Shown in pieces: positions 1-6,294 of a stretch of 9,729 nucleotides of DNA. The DNA lies in NCBI GenBank assembly GCA_030831375.1, contig JAURLF010000183.1, positions 1 to 9,729 of the forward strand, read 5' to 3'. The position numbers were made by a program, and so were the translations under genes. The notes under the pieces were generated by a model that was given only the letters and a program-made list of their open reading frames with translations, was not told the origin of the DNA and ran no database searches. Source of the DNA: Gaiellales bacterium. GTDB lineage: Bacteria > Actinomycetota > Thermoleophilia > Gaiellales > F1-60-MAGs149. Within the stretch, counting starts at the first letter, position 1; the number at the start of each line of letters is the position of its first letter.

Positions 1-1303
1 CGGGCTTCGTCGTCGACAGGCCCGGCAGCGGCGACAGCACGATCGAGCCGGTCTCGGTCTGCCACCACGTGTCGACGATCGGGCAGCGCTCGCCGCCGAC
101 GTGCTCGTGGTACCAGATCCACGCCTCGGGGTTGATCGGCTCGCCGACGGTGCCGAGCAGGCGCAGCGACGAGACGTCGTACTTCTCGACGGCCTCGGGG
201 CCGGCCTTGATCAGCGCGCGAATGGCGGTCGGCGCCGTGTAGTAGATCGACACCTTGTGCCTGTGCACGATCTCCCAGTGGCGCTCCCACGTCGGGTGCT
301 CGGGCGTGCCCTCGTAGATGATCCCGGTCGTGTGGTTGGCGAGCGGGCCGTAGACGACGTACGTGTGGCCGGTTACCCAGCCGCAGTCGGCGGTGCACCA
401 GTAGACGTCGTCGTCCTTGATGTCGAAGACCCACTGGTGCGAGAGGATCGCGCCGAGCAGGTAGCCGCCGGAGGTGTGCAGGATGCCCTTCGGCTTCGCG
501 GTCGTGCCCGACGTGTAGAGCATGAACAGCGGGTCCTCCGCGTTCATGCGCTCGGGCTCGCAGCGCGGCTCGGCCTGCGCCATCGCCTCGTGCCACCAGG
601 TGTCGCGCTCGCCCCACGCGATGTCCTGCTCGGTGCGGCGCACGACGAGCACGTGCTCCACGGACGGGCACTGCGCGACGGCCTCATCGACGATGTCCTT
701 GAGGGCGATGATCGCGCCCTTGCGCCACGCCCCGTCGGCGGTGATCACGAGCCGGCAGGTCGCGTCCTGGATGCGGTCGGCGAGGGCCGTGGCGGAGAAG
801 CCGCCGAAGACCACCGAGTGGATCGCCCCGATGCGGGCGCAGGCCAGCATCGCCACGGGCAGCTCGGGGACCATGCCGAGGTAGATCGCGACACGGTCGC
901 CCTTGCCCACCCCGAGCGCCTTCAGCGCGTTCGCGGCCCGCTCGACGTCGGCGAGCAGCTCGGCGTAGCTGATCACGCGCTCCTCGCCGGGCTCGCCGAT
1001 CCAGGTGAAGGCCGTCTTGTCGCCGCCACCGGCCTCGACGTGGCGGTCGAGGCAGTTGTAGGAGAGGTTGAGCTCGCCGTCGGCGAACCAGCGGTAGAAG
1101 GGCGGGTTGGACGCGTCGAGCGACTCGGTCGGCTCGCGGTACCAGGTGATCTCGCTGAGGGCGCGCTTCAGCCAGAAGCCCTCGAAGTCGGCCTCGGCCT
1201 CGTCGTGCAGCGTGCGGTCGCGGACCCGCGCGGCGGCGGTGAACGCCGCGGGCGGCGGCACCGTGCGGGACTCCTCCAGATGGGCCTCGATCGCCTCGCT
1301 CAT
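1..1303 (-). CDS. acs: Acetyl-CoA synthetase (AMP-forming), C-terminus cut by the window edge
   Basis: Activates acetate with ATP to acetyl-AMP and transfers the acetyl group to CoA; cytoplasmic. 434 codons are visible of a family usually near 650 residues. The missing part is the C-terminal lid domain with the catalytic, acetylatable lysine. Visible landmarks are the N-terminal Acs cap with FYRWFADGELNLSYNCLDRH, the AMP-binding P-loop LYTSGTTAKPKG, the segment DCGWVTGHTYVVYGPL, and the WWQTETG signature near the window edge (about positions 45-65). WWQTETG and the cap separate Acs from general acyl-CoA ligases; a propionyl-CoA synthetase is the nearest alternative and is less likely. The ATG at 1303 is chosen because GGAGGAGGAG lies 7 nt upstream. 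It is transcribed divergently from the M23 peptidase gene. No frameshift is seen in the visible part. Recognition is from family motifs; specificity for acetate is inferred. Confidence 0.95.
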   Translation of the reverse strand, partial: MSEAIEAHLEESRTVPPPAAFTAAARVRDRTLHDEAEADFEGFWLKRALSEITWYREPTESLDASNPPFYRWFADGELNLSYNCLDRHVEAGGGDKTAFTWIGEPGEERVISYAELLADVERAANALKALGVGKGDRVAIYLGMVPELPVAMLACARIGAIHSVVFGGFSATALADRIQDATCRLVITADGAWRKGAIIALKDIVDEAVAQCPSVEHVLVVRRTEQDIAWGERDTWWHEAMAQAEPRCEPERMNAEDPLFMLYTSGTTAKPKGILHTSGGYLLGAILSHQWVFDIKDDDVYWCTADCGWVTGHTYVVYGPLANHTTGIIYEGTPEHPTWERHWEIVHRHKVSIYYTAPTAIRALIKAGPEAVEKYDVSSLRLLGTVGEPINPEAWIWYHEHVGGERCPIVDTWWQTETGSIVLSPLPGLSTTKP

Positions 1304-1310
1304 CGCCGTG

Positions 1311-1320
1311 CTCCTCCTCC
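1311..1320 (-). promoter_or_regulatory. Ribosome binding site of acs
   Basis: On the minus strand this reads GGAGGAGGAG and ends 7 nt before the ATG at 1303. It is the strongest Shine-Dalgarno sequence in the window and fixes the acs start. Confidence 0.85.
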
Positions 1321-1333
1321 TCGTACGCCCGCA

Positions 1334-1363
1334 AGGGTAGCCGCAACCGCCGGGCATCGTCCA
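1334..1363 (-). promoter_or_regulatory. Predicted promoter of acs
   Basis: On the minus strand there is a TACCCT hexamer at 1339-1334, which fits the TANNNT form of a -10 element. Eighteen bases upstream lies TGGACG (1363-1358), matching 4 of 6 positions of TTGACA. Transcription would start near 1327 and give a leader of about 24 nt that contains the Shine-Dalgarno sequence. The assignment is by pattern only. Confidence 0.5.
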
Positions 1364-1435
1364 CGAGCGGCGCGGGACCCGGGCGAGGCGCATGGGGCTT
1401 CCCCGCATGGCCGCCACCGATCGGGCGATTCCCGA

Positions 1436-1441
1436 TACCCT
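1436..1441 (+). promoter_or_regulatory. Predicted -10 element of the M23 peptidase gene, leaderless arrangement
   Basis: TACCCT (TANNNT form) is followed by 7 nt and then the GTG at 1449. Transcription would begin at or next to the start codon, so the mRNA would be leaderless. There is no Shine-Dalgarno sequence in front of this GTG. I see no clear -35 element. The same spacing recurs at 2979, 6282 and 7867 (minus). Confidence 0.5.
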
Positions 1442-1448
1442 GTGGCCC

Positions 1449-2963
1449 GTGCGCGCCCGCTCCAGCCGCCTCGCCGTGGCCCTCCTCATGGCCGCCCTCG
1501 CCGCCCTCGCGGTCGGCTTCGGCGCGTCCGCGGCCGACGCGCCCGGTCCCGCGCCGGACGGCCGCGCCGCCGGCTTCGCGCTGCAGATCCGCATCCCCGG
1601 CTACGAGCCGATCACGCACGCGCCGGCGCTGTCGCGCGGCGGCACCGCCAACGCGGGCGGCGGCTACGCCACCCAGCCCGACCCGGCGATCGCCTCCGTG
1701 ATCGCAGCCGACACCGCGGTCGGCGTGACCGCGGACGGCGCGGCCGCCCGCGGCGACGCGACCGTGCGCACCGCGGGCGTGACGCTGCTCGACGGCCTCG
1801 TCACGGCCGGCTCGACGACGACGCAGGCTGCGGCGGCCGCGGCGCCCGCCCGGGAGGCGCAGAGCGGGCTCGCCACGCAGATCACCGACCTCGTCGTCGC
1901 CGGGCAAGCCGTCGACGCCGCCCCGAACCGCGTGATCGTGATCGACGGCGTCGGCGACCTCGTGGTCGGCGAGTCCGTCGACGCGGTGCGCGGACCGCAG
2001 GCGACGCGCGCGTTCGCGATCGCGCTGCACCTGCGCCTGCGCCAGGAGTACCGGGGCCTGCCCGCCGGCACCGAGATCCTCGTCGGCTACGCCGACACGG
2101 GCGCCGCGATCCCCGACCCGACGTCGCTCGACGCTGTGACCGAGCCGCAGGGCGCCGCGGACGCACCCGCGGCCGTCGACCCGTCGAACGACGTCGCGGC
2201 CCCATCGGGCGGCGCCTACGACACGACCGCGACGCAGGGCGCGCCGCCGGGCGGCTTCTCCGCCAACCCGCCGATCGACGCGGAGCGCCGGGAGCAGCTC
2301 CTGTCCGGCGAGTACATGTTCCCCGTGCTCGGGGCGACGACGGCCGACTTCGCGGATGACTGGGGCGCCCCGCGCGCGACGACGGGCTCCCACCAGGGCA
2401 TCGACGTCTTCGCGCCCGCCGGCACGCCGATCCTCGCGATCACGGACGGCACTGTCTTCCGCGTCGGCTGGAACACCCTCGGCGGCCGCCGCCTGTGGAT
2501 GGCGGACCGCCATGGCAACCTCTTCTACTTCGCGCATCTCGCGGGCTTCTCGCCGCTCGCCAAGGAGGGCGCGCAGGTCCGTCGCGGCGACGTGATCGGG
2601 TTCGTCGGCACCAGCGGCGACGCGCAGGGCACCCCGCCGCACCTCCACTTCGAGATCCATCCGGGTGGCGGCTGGGCGATCCCGCCCTTCGCGTACGTGA
2701 CGACGTGGCTGACCGGCGTGCGCCAGCCCGTGGTGCAGGGCGCCGTCACCGCACCCGACCCGCCGAACCCGGACGCGGCCGCGACGACCACCGCGAAGCC
2801 GAAGCCGGCCACGCCGAAGCCCGTCAAGCCGCAGCCGCCGGCGAGCACCGGCGAGGCGCCGTTCGAGACGCTGCCCGTGGAGACGGCCGAGGTGCCGGCC
2901 GCGCCGGCGACCCCTCCGACGACGCAGGCCACGAACGGCACCGGCGCCGTCTTCGGCGACTAG
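1449..2963 (+). CDS. Secreted M23 (LytM-type) metallopeptidase with an N-terminal choice-of-anchor-P-like domain
   Basis: Predicted secreted or wall-associated zinc peptidase, probably cutting peptidoglycan cross-bridges or stem peptides. Counted from the GTG start the protein has 504 residues. Residues 1-28 form a signal peptide: basic RARSSR, a long Ala/Leu core, and a likely cut after ASA. Residues about 38-217 resemble the actinobacterial 'choice-of-anchor P' domain, with VTLLDGLVTA, ITDLVVAGQAV and LPAGTEILVGYA in the expected order. The M23 domain covers about 289-422 and has all zinc ligands: H315 and D319 in HQGID, and H400 in HLHFE (H398 is the other motif His). Residues after about 430 form a Pro/Lys/Thr/Ala-rich tail (TAKPKPATPKPVKPQPP). 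Upstream in-frame ATGs at 1392 and 1407 would put about 19 or 14 extra residues ahead of the signal peptide, so GTG 1449, which also sits 7 nt behind a -10 element, is preferred. The peptidase call is firm; the anchor-P call is from pattern memory. Confidence 0.85.
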   Translation: MRARSSRLAVALLMAALAALAVGFGASAADAPGPAPDGRAAGFALQIRIPGYEPITHAPALSRGGTANAGGGYATQPDPAIASVIAADTAVGVTADGAAARGDATVRTAGVTLLDGLVTAGSTTTQAAAAAAPAREAQSGLATQITDLVVAGQAVDAAPNRVIVIDGVGDLVVGESVDAVRGPQATRAFAIALHLRLRQEYRGLPAGTEILVGYADTGAAIPDPTSLDAVTEPQGAADAPAAVDPSNDVAAPSGGAYDTTATQGAPPGGFSANPPIDAERREQLLSGEYMFPVLGATTADFADDWGAPRATTGSHQGIDVFAPAGTPILAITDGTVFRVGWNTLGGRRLWMADRHGNLFYFAHLAGFSPLAKEGAQVRRGDVIGFVGTSGDAQGTPPHLHFEIHPGGGWAIPPFAYVTTWLTGVRQPVVQGAVTAPDPPNPDAAATTTAKPKPATPKPVKPQPPASTGEAPFETLPVETAEVPAAPATPPTTQATNGTGAVFGD

Positions 2964-2978
2964 CTGCTGCGCGGCCGG

Positions 2979-2984
2979 TAGCGT
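2979..2984 (+). promoter_or_regulatory. Predicted -10 element of rlmN, leaderless arrangement
   Basis: TAGCGT (TANNNT form) lies in the 27-bp gap after the M23 gene and is followed by 6 nt and the ATG at 2991. There is no Shine-Dalgarno sequence between it and the ATG. It suggests that rlmN has its own leaderless promoter and does not depend only on readthrough from the peptidase gene. Confidence 0.5.
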
Positions 2985-2990
2985 TCGGGC

Positions 2991-4049
2991 ATGGACCTCG
3001 AGGCCGCCTACACCGTGCTGCGCGAGCGCGGGGCGCCCGCGTACCGCGTCGAACAGGTGCGCCACGCCGTCACGCGCGACCTGATCGCCTCCTGGGACGA
3101 GGCGACGACGCTGCCGAAGGACCTGCGCGCCGCCCTCGCCGACGCCGCCCCCGCGACCGAGCTCGTGCTCGACGGCCAGCAGGAGAGCCGCGACGGCACC
3201 GTCAAGGCGCGCTTCGCGACCGCCGACGGCTTCCCGCTCGAGACGGTGCTGATGCGCCATGGCGACCGCCACGCCGTCTGCCTGTCGTCGCAGTCGGGGT
3301 GCGCGCTCGCCTGCGCGTTCTGCGCGACGGGCGCGATGGGCTTCGGGCGCTCCCTGACCCGCGGCGAGATCCTCGAGCAGCTCCTGTGGGCCGCACGCGT
3401 CGCGCGCGGCCGAGACGCGCGCATCCGCAACGTCGTGATGATGGGCATGGGCGAGCCGCTGCAGAACCTCGACGAGGTGCTCGGCTTCTGCGGCCTCGCC
3501 AACGACCCCGACGGCTTCGGCCTCGGCGCCCGCTCGATCGCGATCTCGACGGCGGGCTGGATCCCCGGCATCGACGCGCTCGCCGCGCAGCCCCTGCAGC
3601 TGAAGCTCGCGATCTCGCTGCACGCCCCCGACGACGCGCTGCGCGAGCGGCTGATGCCCGTCAACCGCCGCTACCCCCTCGACCAGCTGATGGCGGCCCT
3701 GAGGCGCTACCGGGCGGCGACGCGGCGGCGGGTCTACGTCGAGTACCTCCTGCTCGAGGGCGTCAACGACCGCGCCGAGCAGGCCGACCGGCTCGCCGAC
3801 CTCCTGCACGAGCACCTGCCCGGCGGGTGCCATGTGAACCTGATCTGGTACAACCCGACCGCCGCGGACCTCGAGGCCTCGTCACCTGAGCGGGTCGAGC
3901 GCTTCCGTGCCGCCCTCGACCGGCGCCGGATCCCGCAGACGCTGCGCCGCTCCAAGGGCGCTGACATCGATGCCGCGTGCGGCCAGCTCGCCGTCCGCGG
4001 CGCGCAGGAGGCGCGCCAGCGCCGCCGCGCGGAGCGGGAGCCCGCATGA
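2991..4049 (+). CDS. rlmN: Dual-specificity RNA methyltransferase RlmN (radical SAM)
   Basis: Methylates C2 of an adenine in 23S rRNA (A2503 in E. coli) and of A37 in some tRNAs, which affects decoding accuracy and peptidyl-transferase-centre function. The 352-residue protein is slightly short for the family (E. coli 384). The N-terminal accessory domain is visible at residues 18-50. The radical-SAM cluster motif CX3CX2C is at C104, C108 and C111. The two mechanistic cysteines are also present: C97, seven residues before the cluster in CLSSQSGC, and C330 in GADIDAACGQL, which carries the methyl group. SAM-binding elements include MGMGEPLQN (151-159) and VNLIWYNPT. Sequence style and chromosomal setting favour RlmN over the resistance homologue Cfr. 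The TGA overlaps the next gene's ATG (ATGA), which indicates translational coupling. Confidence 0.95.
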   Translation: MDLEAAYTVLRERGAPAYRVEQVRHAVTRDLIASWDEATTLPKDLRAALADAAPATELVLDGQQESRDGTVKARFATADGFPLETVLMRHGDRHAVCLSSQSGCALACAFCATGAMGFGRSLTRGEILEQLLWAARVARGRDARIRNVVMMGMGEPLQNLDEVLGFCGLANDPDGFGLGARSIAISTAGWIPGIDALAAQPLQLKLAISLHAPDDALRERLMPVNRRYPLDQLMAALRRYRAATRRRVYVEYLLLEGVNDRAEQADRLADLLHEHLPGGCHVNLIWYNPTAADLEASSPERVERFRAALDRRRIPQTLRRSKGADIDAACGQLAVRGAQEARQRRRAEREPA

Positions 4050-4903
4050 GCTGGGACCCGATCGCCTGGGCGCGCGCGACCGGCGTCGCGCCGGGCCGGC
4101 CGGGTGCGCCGGCACCCGAGGCGGCGATGCCGTCGGGCCGGCTGATCGAGATCGACCGCGAGGGCTGGCTGGCCCGCGTCGAGCCGACGGCCGCGCTCGG
4201 CCCGCTCGAGCTCGAGCTGCGCGCCGCGGGCTGGACGCTCGGCCCGCTGCCGGAGGGGGGCGAGCGGATGCCCGTCGCCACGGCCCTCGCCACGGACGCC
4301 GCCGCGACGGCCGGATCGGGCGGCGGCTTCACCGCCCTGCGTCACGACGAGACGTCCCACGGCGTGCGCCTCGCGATCCGTCCCGTGCCCGCCGCGCAAG
4401 CCGGCGCCGCCATCGTCCTGCCCGACCTCGCTCGCGGCCTCGAGGGGCTGCGCCGCCTCGCCCGCGCGGGGATGCTCCCGGCCGAGGCGCTGCTCGCCGA
4501 TCGCGCCGCCGCCGGACTCTGGCTCGCCGCCGCCGAGGCGGGTCCGCAGACCGAGGGCCTCCTGCGTCCCGACGACGCCCTGCTCGTGCTCGTCGCGCAG
4601 GGCGCGTCCGGCGTCGCCTCGGAGCGCATCGCCGCCGCCGCCGAGTCGCTGCGCGACCTCGGCGCCGAATCGCTCGGCCAGGAGATGGCGCAGGCGTGGG
4701 CGGCCGCGCGCGAACGACCCGCGCAGGCCGCGCCGGCGCTCCTCGCCGCCGGCTGGGACCTGACCCGCGCCGAGGCCCGTCGGGCCTGGTCGGAGGCCAC
4801 GCTCGGGCCGGACGCGTCGGGCGACTGGGTCGGCGTCGAGTACACGGGCGCGACACCGCACGCGGTGCTCGTGCGGGCCCGGCGCCTGTCGGCCGCGGCC
4901 TGA
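4046..4903 (+). CDS. Reduced FAD-linked-oxidase-like protein (alkyl-DHAP synthase type), function unknown
   Basis: Predicted cytoplasmic protein of 285 residues. I read it as a shortened relative of FAD-binding type-2 (PCMH) oxidases of the alkyldihydroxyacetonephosphate-synthase kind, normally about 500 residues or more. Three segments fit that family in order: GRLIEIDREGWLARVEPTAA through GWTLGPLPEG (about 31-70), which matches the usual 'ID...TATVQAG...L...GLTLGHYPQS' stretch; ARGLEGLRRLARAGMLP (about 132-148); and a region from about 210 to 250 where the family has RFxxPYLRDxLLxxG but this protein has ARERPAQAAPALLAAGW. The glycine-rich FAD-pyrophosphate loop (PFGGGTSVxGG) and the SEGTLGVIT motif are missing, so FAD binding is doubtful. 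The ATG at 4046 overlaps the rlmN stop by 4 nt, with GGGAG a few bases upstream; an earlier in-frame ATG at 3977 lies inside rlmN. GC bias and reading frame are intact, so it is probably expressed. Family assignment is inference; no function is proposed. Confidence 0.6.
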   Translation: MSWDPIAWARATGVAPGRPGAPAPEAAMPSGRLIEIDREGWLARVEPTAALGPLELELRAAGWTLGPLPEGGERMPVATALATDAAATAGSGGGFTALRHDETSHGVRLAIRPVPAAQAGAAIVLPDLARGLEGLRRLARAGMLPAEALLADRAAAGLWLAAAEAGPQTEGLLRPDDALLVLVAQGASGVASERIAAAAESLRDLGAESLGQEMAQAWAAARERPAQAAPALLAAGWDLTRAEARRAWSEATLGPDASGDWVGVEYTGATPHAVLVRARRLSAAA

Positions 4904-4923
4904 GCCGCCGCGATAGGCAGGCC

Positions 4924-5397
4924 ATGCCCGTCTTCGAGCGCTCCATCGAGATCGACGCCCCGATCGGGGACGTCTTCGCCTTCCACCTCGACACCCGCAA
5001 CGCCGCCCGCATCGCCAGCAAGGGGCAGGAGTTCGTGTCGATCGTCGGCGAGTTCCCGCTGTCCGAGGGCGGCGAGGTCGAGCTCAACGTGCGCATGAAG
5101 CCGCTCCCGGGCGTGCAGAACTGGCGCGTCCGCATCACCGAGGTCGCAGAGCCCGTGCTCGTCGTCGATGAGCTCCTGAAGGGCCCGTTCGCGCGCTTCC
5201 GCCACGAGCACCGCTTCGCCCCCGCCTCCAACGGCGGCACCGTCCTCACCGACCGGATCGAGTGGGAGCTGCCCGGCGGCCCCGCCGGCCGACTCGCCGC
5301 CCCCATCGCCCGGCACCTGATGGAGCGCTCCTTCGTCGAGCGCCAGGCGGCGACGAAGCGGATCCTCGAGGCCGAGGCGGCCGCCGCCCCCGCCTGA
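4924..5397 (+). CDS. SRPBCC-fold (START/Bet v1-like) ligand-binding protein
   Basis: Small soluble protein of 157 residues. The opening VFERSIEIDAPIGDVFAFHLD is typical of SRPBCC 'polyketide cyclase/coenzyme Q-binding-like' proteins, whose fold is a beta sheet around a long C-terminal helix enclosing a hydrophobic cavity. Further fold marks are WRVRITEVAEPVLVVDELLKGPFARFRHEHRF, the aligned strand VLTDRIEWELP (about 106-116), and the C-terminal helix running from about residue 122 (RLAAPIARHLMERSFVERQA). The ligand is not predictable from sequence. The gene starts 20 nt after the FAD-oxidase-like gene. GATAGG sits 6 nt before the ATG and could be a poor leaderless -10; there is no good Shine-Dalgarno. 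Its TGA directly abuts the mqnD stop on the other strand. Confidence 0.85.
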   Translation: MPVFERSIEIDAPIGDVFAFHLDTRNAARIASKGQEFVSIVGEFPLSEGGEVELNVRMKPLPGVQNWRVRITEVAEPVLVVDELLKGPFARFRHEHRFAPASNGGTVLTDRIEWELPGGPAGRLAAPIARHLMERSFVERQAATKRILEAEAAAAPA

Positions 5398-5404
5398 TCA
5401 GGCG
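5391..5404. repeat. 14-bp perfect palindrome made by two abutting convergent stop codons
   Basis: CGCCTGATCAGGCG reads the same on both strands. Its centre is TGA from the SRPBCC gene next to TCA, the complement of the mqnD stop TGA. Each gene ends in an Ala codon GCC followed by TGA, so there is no intergenic base between them. No loop and no T-run is present, so it is not a conventional intrinsic terminator. Confidence 0.9.
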
Positions 5405-6225
5405 AGGAAGTCGAGCCGCACGGGCCCGGGCACGAGCCCGGCCGCCTCGCCGCGCTCGAGGAGCGCGCCCACGGCCTCGCGGCCGCGCTCGCCGTAGTCG
5501 AGCGTGAGCTCGTTCACGTACATGGCCACGAAGCGGTCGTTGAGGTCGGGCGCGATGCCGCGGCCGTACTCGATCGCGTAGGCCAGCGCCTGCTCGCGGT
5601 GCTCCATGCCCACCTGCACGGCCTCGCGCAGCACCGCCGACAGGTCCACGGCGCGCGCCTCGTCGAGATCGCGGCGGACCGCCACGGCGCCGAGCGGCAG
5701 GGGCAGTCCCGTCTCGCCCTCCCACCAGGCGCCGAGGTCGAGCACCCGGGCAAAGCCCTCCTGCTCCCAGGTCAGCTGGCCCTCGTGGATGACCACGCCG
5801 GCCGCGACGTCGCCCGTGCGCACCGCGTCCATGATCGCCTCGAAGTCGAGCTGGACCGGCTCGAAGGCGGGCAGCGCCAGGCGCGCGGTCAGAAACGCCG
5901 TGGTCTGCGGGCCGGGCACGGCGACGCGGGCGCCGGCGAGGGCGGCGGGGCCGACGGGGTCGCGGGCGATCACGACGGGGCCGTAGCCCTCGCCGAGCGA
6001 CGCGCCGTGGCCGAGCAGCCGGTAGCGGTCCTGCACGCCCGGGTAGGCGCCGACGGACAGCGCCGTCGCCTCGAGGCGACCCTCCCCGGCCCACGCGTTG
6101 AGCGTCTGGATGTCGGCGGGGACGAGCTCGATCTCGAACCCGCGCAGGTCAAGCGCACGCTCGGCGATCGCCCAGACCATGAAGGCGTCATCGGGATCGG
6201 GGCTGTGCCCCACGCGGACGTGCAT
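5398..6225 (-). CDS. mqnD: 1,4-dihydroxy-6-naphthoate synthase, futalosine menaquinone pathway
   Basis: Converts cyclic dehypoxanthinyl-futalosine to 1,4-dihydroxy-6-naphthoate, the naphthoquinone precursor of menaquinone; cytoplasmic. The 275-residue length is normal for MqnD. The fold is periplasmic-binding-protein-like. Family marks are GHSPDPDDAFM at 6-16, IQTLNAWAGEGRLEATALS (39-57), AVPGPQTTAF (102-111), VIHEGQLTW (145-153) with H147 at the position of the conserved catalytic histidine, and LDLGAWWEGETGLPLPLG (162-179), which closely resembles the Thermus-type enzymes I know. MqnA is the nearest alternative, but the GAWWEGETGLPLPLGA block fits MqnD. ATG 6225 is chosen over an in-frame upstream start at 6261 because GAGGAG lies 5 nt before it and the family begins at this point. 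No other mqn gene is in the window. It is divergent from the small histidine-rich gene. Confidence 0.9.
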   Translation of the reverse strand: MHVRVGHSPDPDDAFMVWAIAERALDLRGFEIELVPADIQTLNAWAGEGRLEATALSVGAYPGVQDRYRLLGHGASLGEGYGPVVIARDPVGPAALAGARVAVPGPQTTAFLTARLALPAFEPVQLDFEAIMDAVRTGDVAAGVVIHEGQLTWEQEGFARVLDLGAWWEGETGLPLPLGAVAVRRDLDEARAVDLSAVLREAVQVGMEHREQALAYAIEYGRGIAPDLNDRFVAMYVNELTLDYGERGREAVGALLERGEAAGLVPGPVRLDFLA

Positions 6226-6230
6226 CGGAC

Positions 6231-6236
6231 TCCTCG
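6231..6236 (-). promoter_or_regulatory. Ribosome binding site of mqnD
   Basis: GAGGAG on the minus strand lies 5 nt before the ATG at 6225. It decides the start against a longer reading from 6261. Confidence 0.8.
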
Positions 6237-6251
6237 GAGAAGGGACGGGCG

Positions 6252-6257
6252 AGCCTA
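6252..6257 (-). promoter_or_regulatory. Predicted -10 element of mqnD
   Basis: TAGGCT on the minus strand (TANNNT form) would give a transcript starting near 6245 with a leader of about 20 nt carrying the Shine-Dalgarno sequence. I see no clear -35. The place for one (about 6275-6280) lies just beside the opposing -10 of the small plus-strand gene. Confidence 0.45.
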
Positions 6258-6281
6258 CCATCGACCTCCTTCGGGCGACGC

Positions 6282-6287
6282 TACGCT
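6282..6287 (+). promoter_or_regulatory. Predicted -10 element of the small histidine-rich gene, leaderless arrangement
   Basis: TACGCT (TANNNT form) is followed by 7 nt (ACGGCCC) and the ATG at 6295. A weak -35 candidate, TCGACC at 6261-6266, stands 15 nt upstream. There is no Shine-Dalgarno sequence. Confidence 0.5.
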
Positions 6288-6294
6288 ACGGCCC

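Noticed and set aside
101..2359. A 752-residue plus-strand open frame antisense to acs and running into the M23 gene in another frame
   Set aside because: It is the complement of acs over most of its length, then turns into an Arg-rich run in the wrong frame of the peptidase gene. No motif or start signal supports it.
2760..2940. Pro/Lys/Ala-rich repeats at the end of the M23 gene as a nucleotide repeat array
   Set aside because: Only imprecise short codon-level repetition (KP/PK steps). No regular unit or spacer is present, so it is low-complexity protein tail and not a DNA repeat feature.
684..3833. A 1049-residue minus-strand open frame spanning acs, the M23 gene and rlmN
   Set aside because: It crosses three well-supported genes, is Arg/Ala/Gly-rich low complexity without a recognisable domain, and is the usual shadow ORF of very GC-rich coding DNA.
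2991..4049. The rlmN product as a Cfr-type resistance methyltransferase
   Set aside because: Cfr shares the same cysteines, but the sequence reads as an ordinary chromosomal RlmN in a stable gene context with no mobile-element signs.
4912..4923. Leaderless -10 candidate GATAGG/TAGGCA before the SRPBCC gene
   Set aside because: It lacks the final T of TANNNT at the right spacing, and the gene is only 20 nt behind its upstream neighbour. It is too weak to list as a promoter.
3734..5316. Long minus-strand frames antisense to rlmN, the FAD-oxidase-like gene and the SRPBCC gene
   Set aside because: Composition is typical of antisense shadows, and the plus-strand genes there have family motifs and coherent starts and stops.
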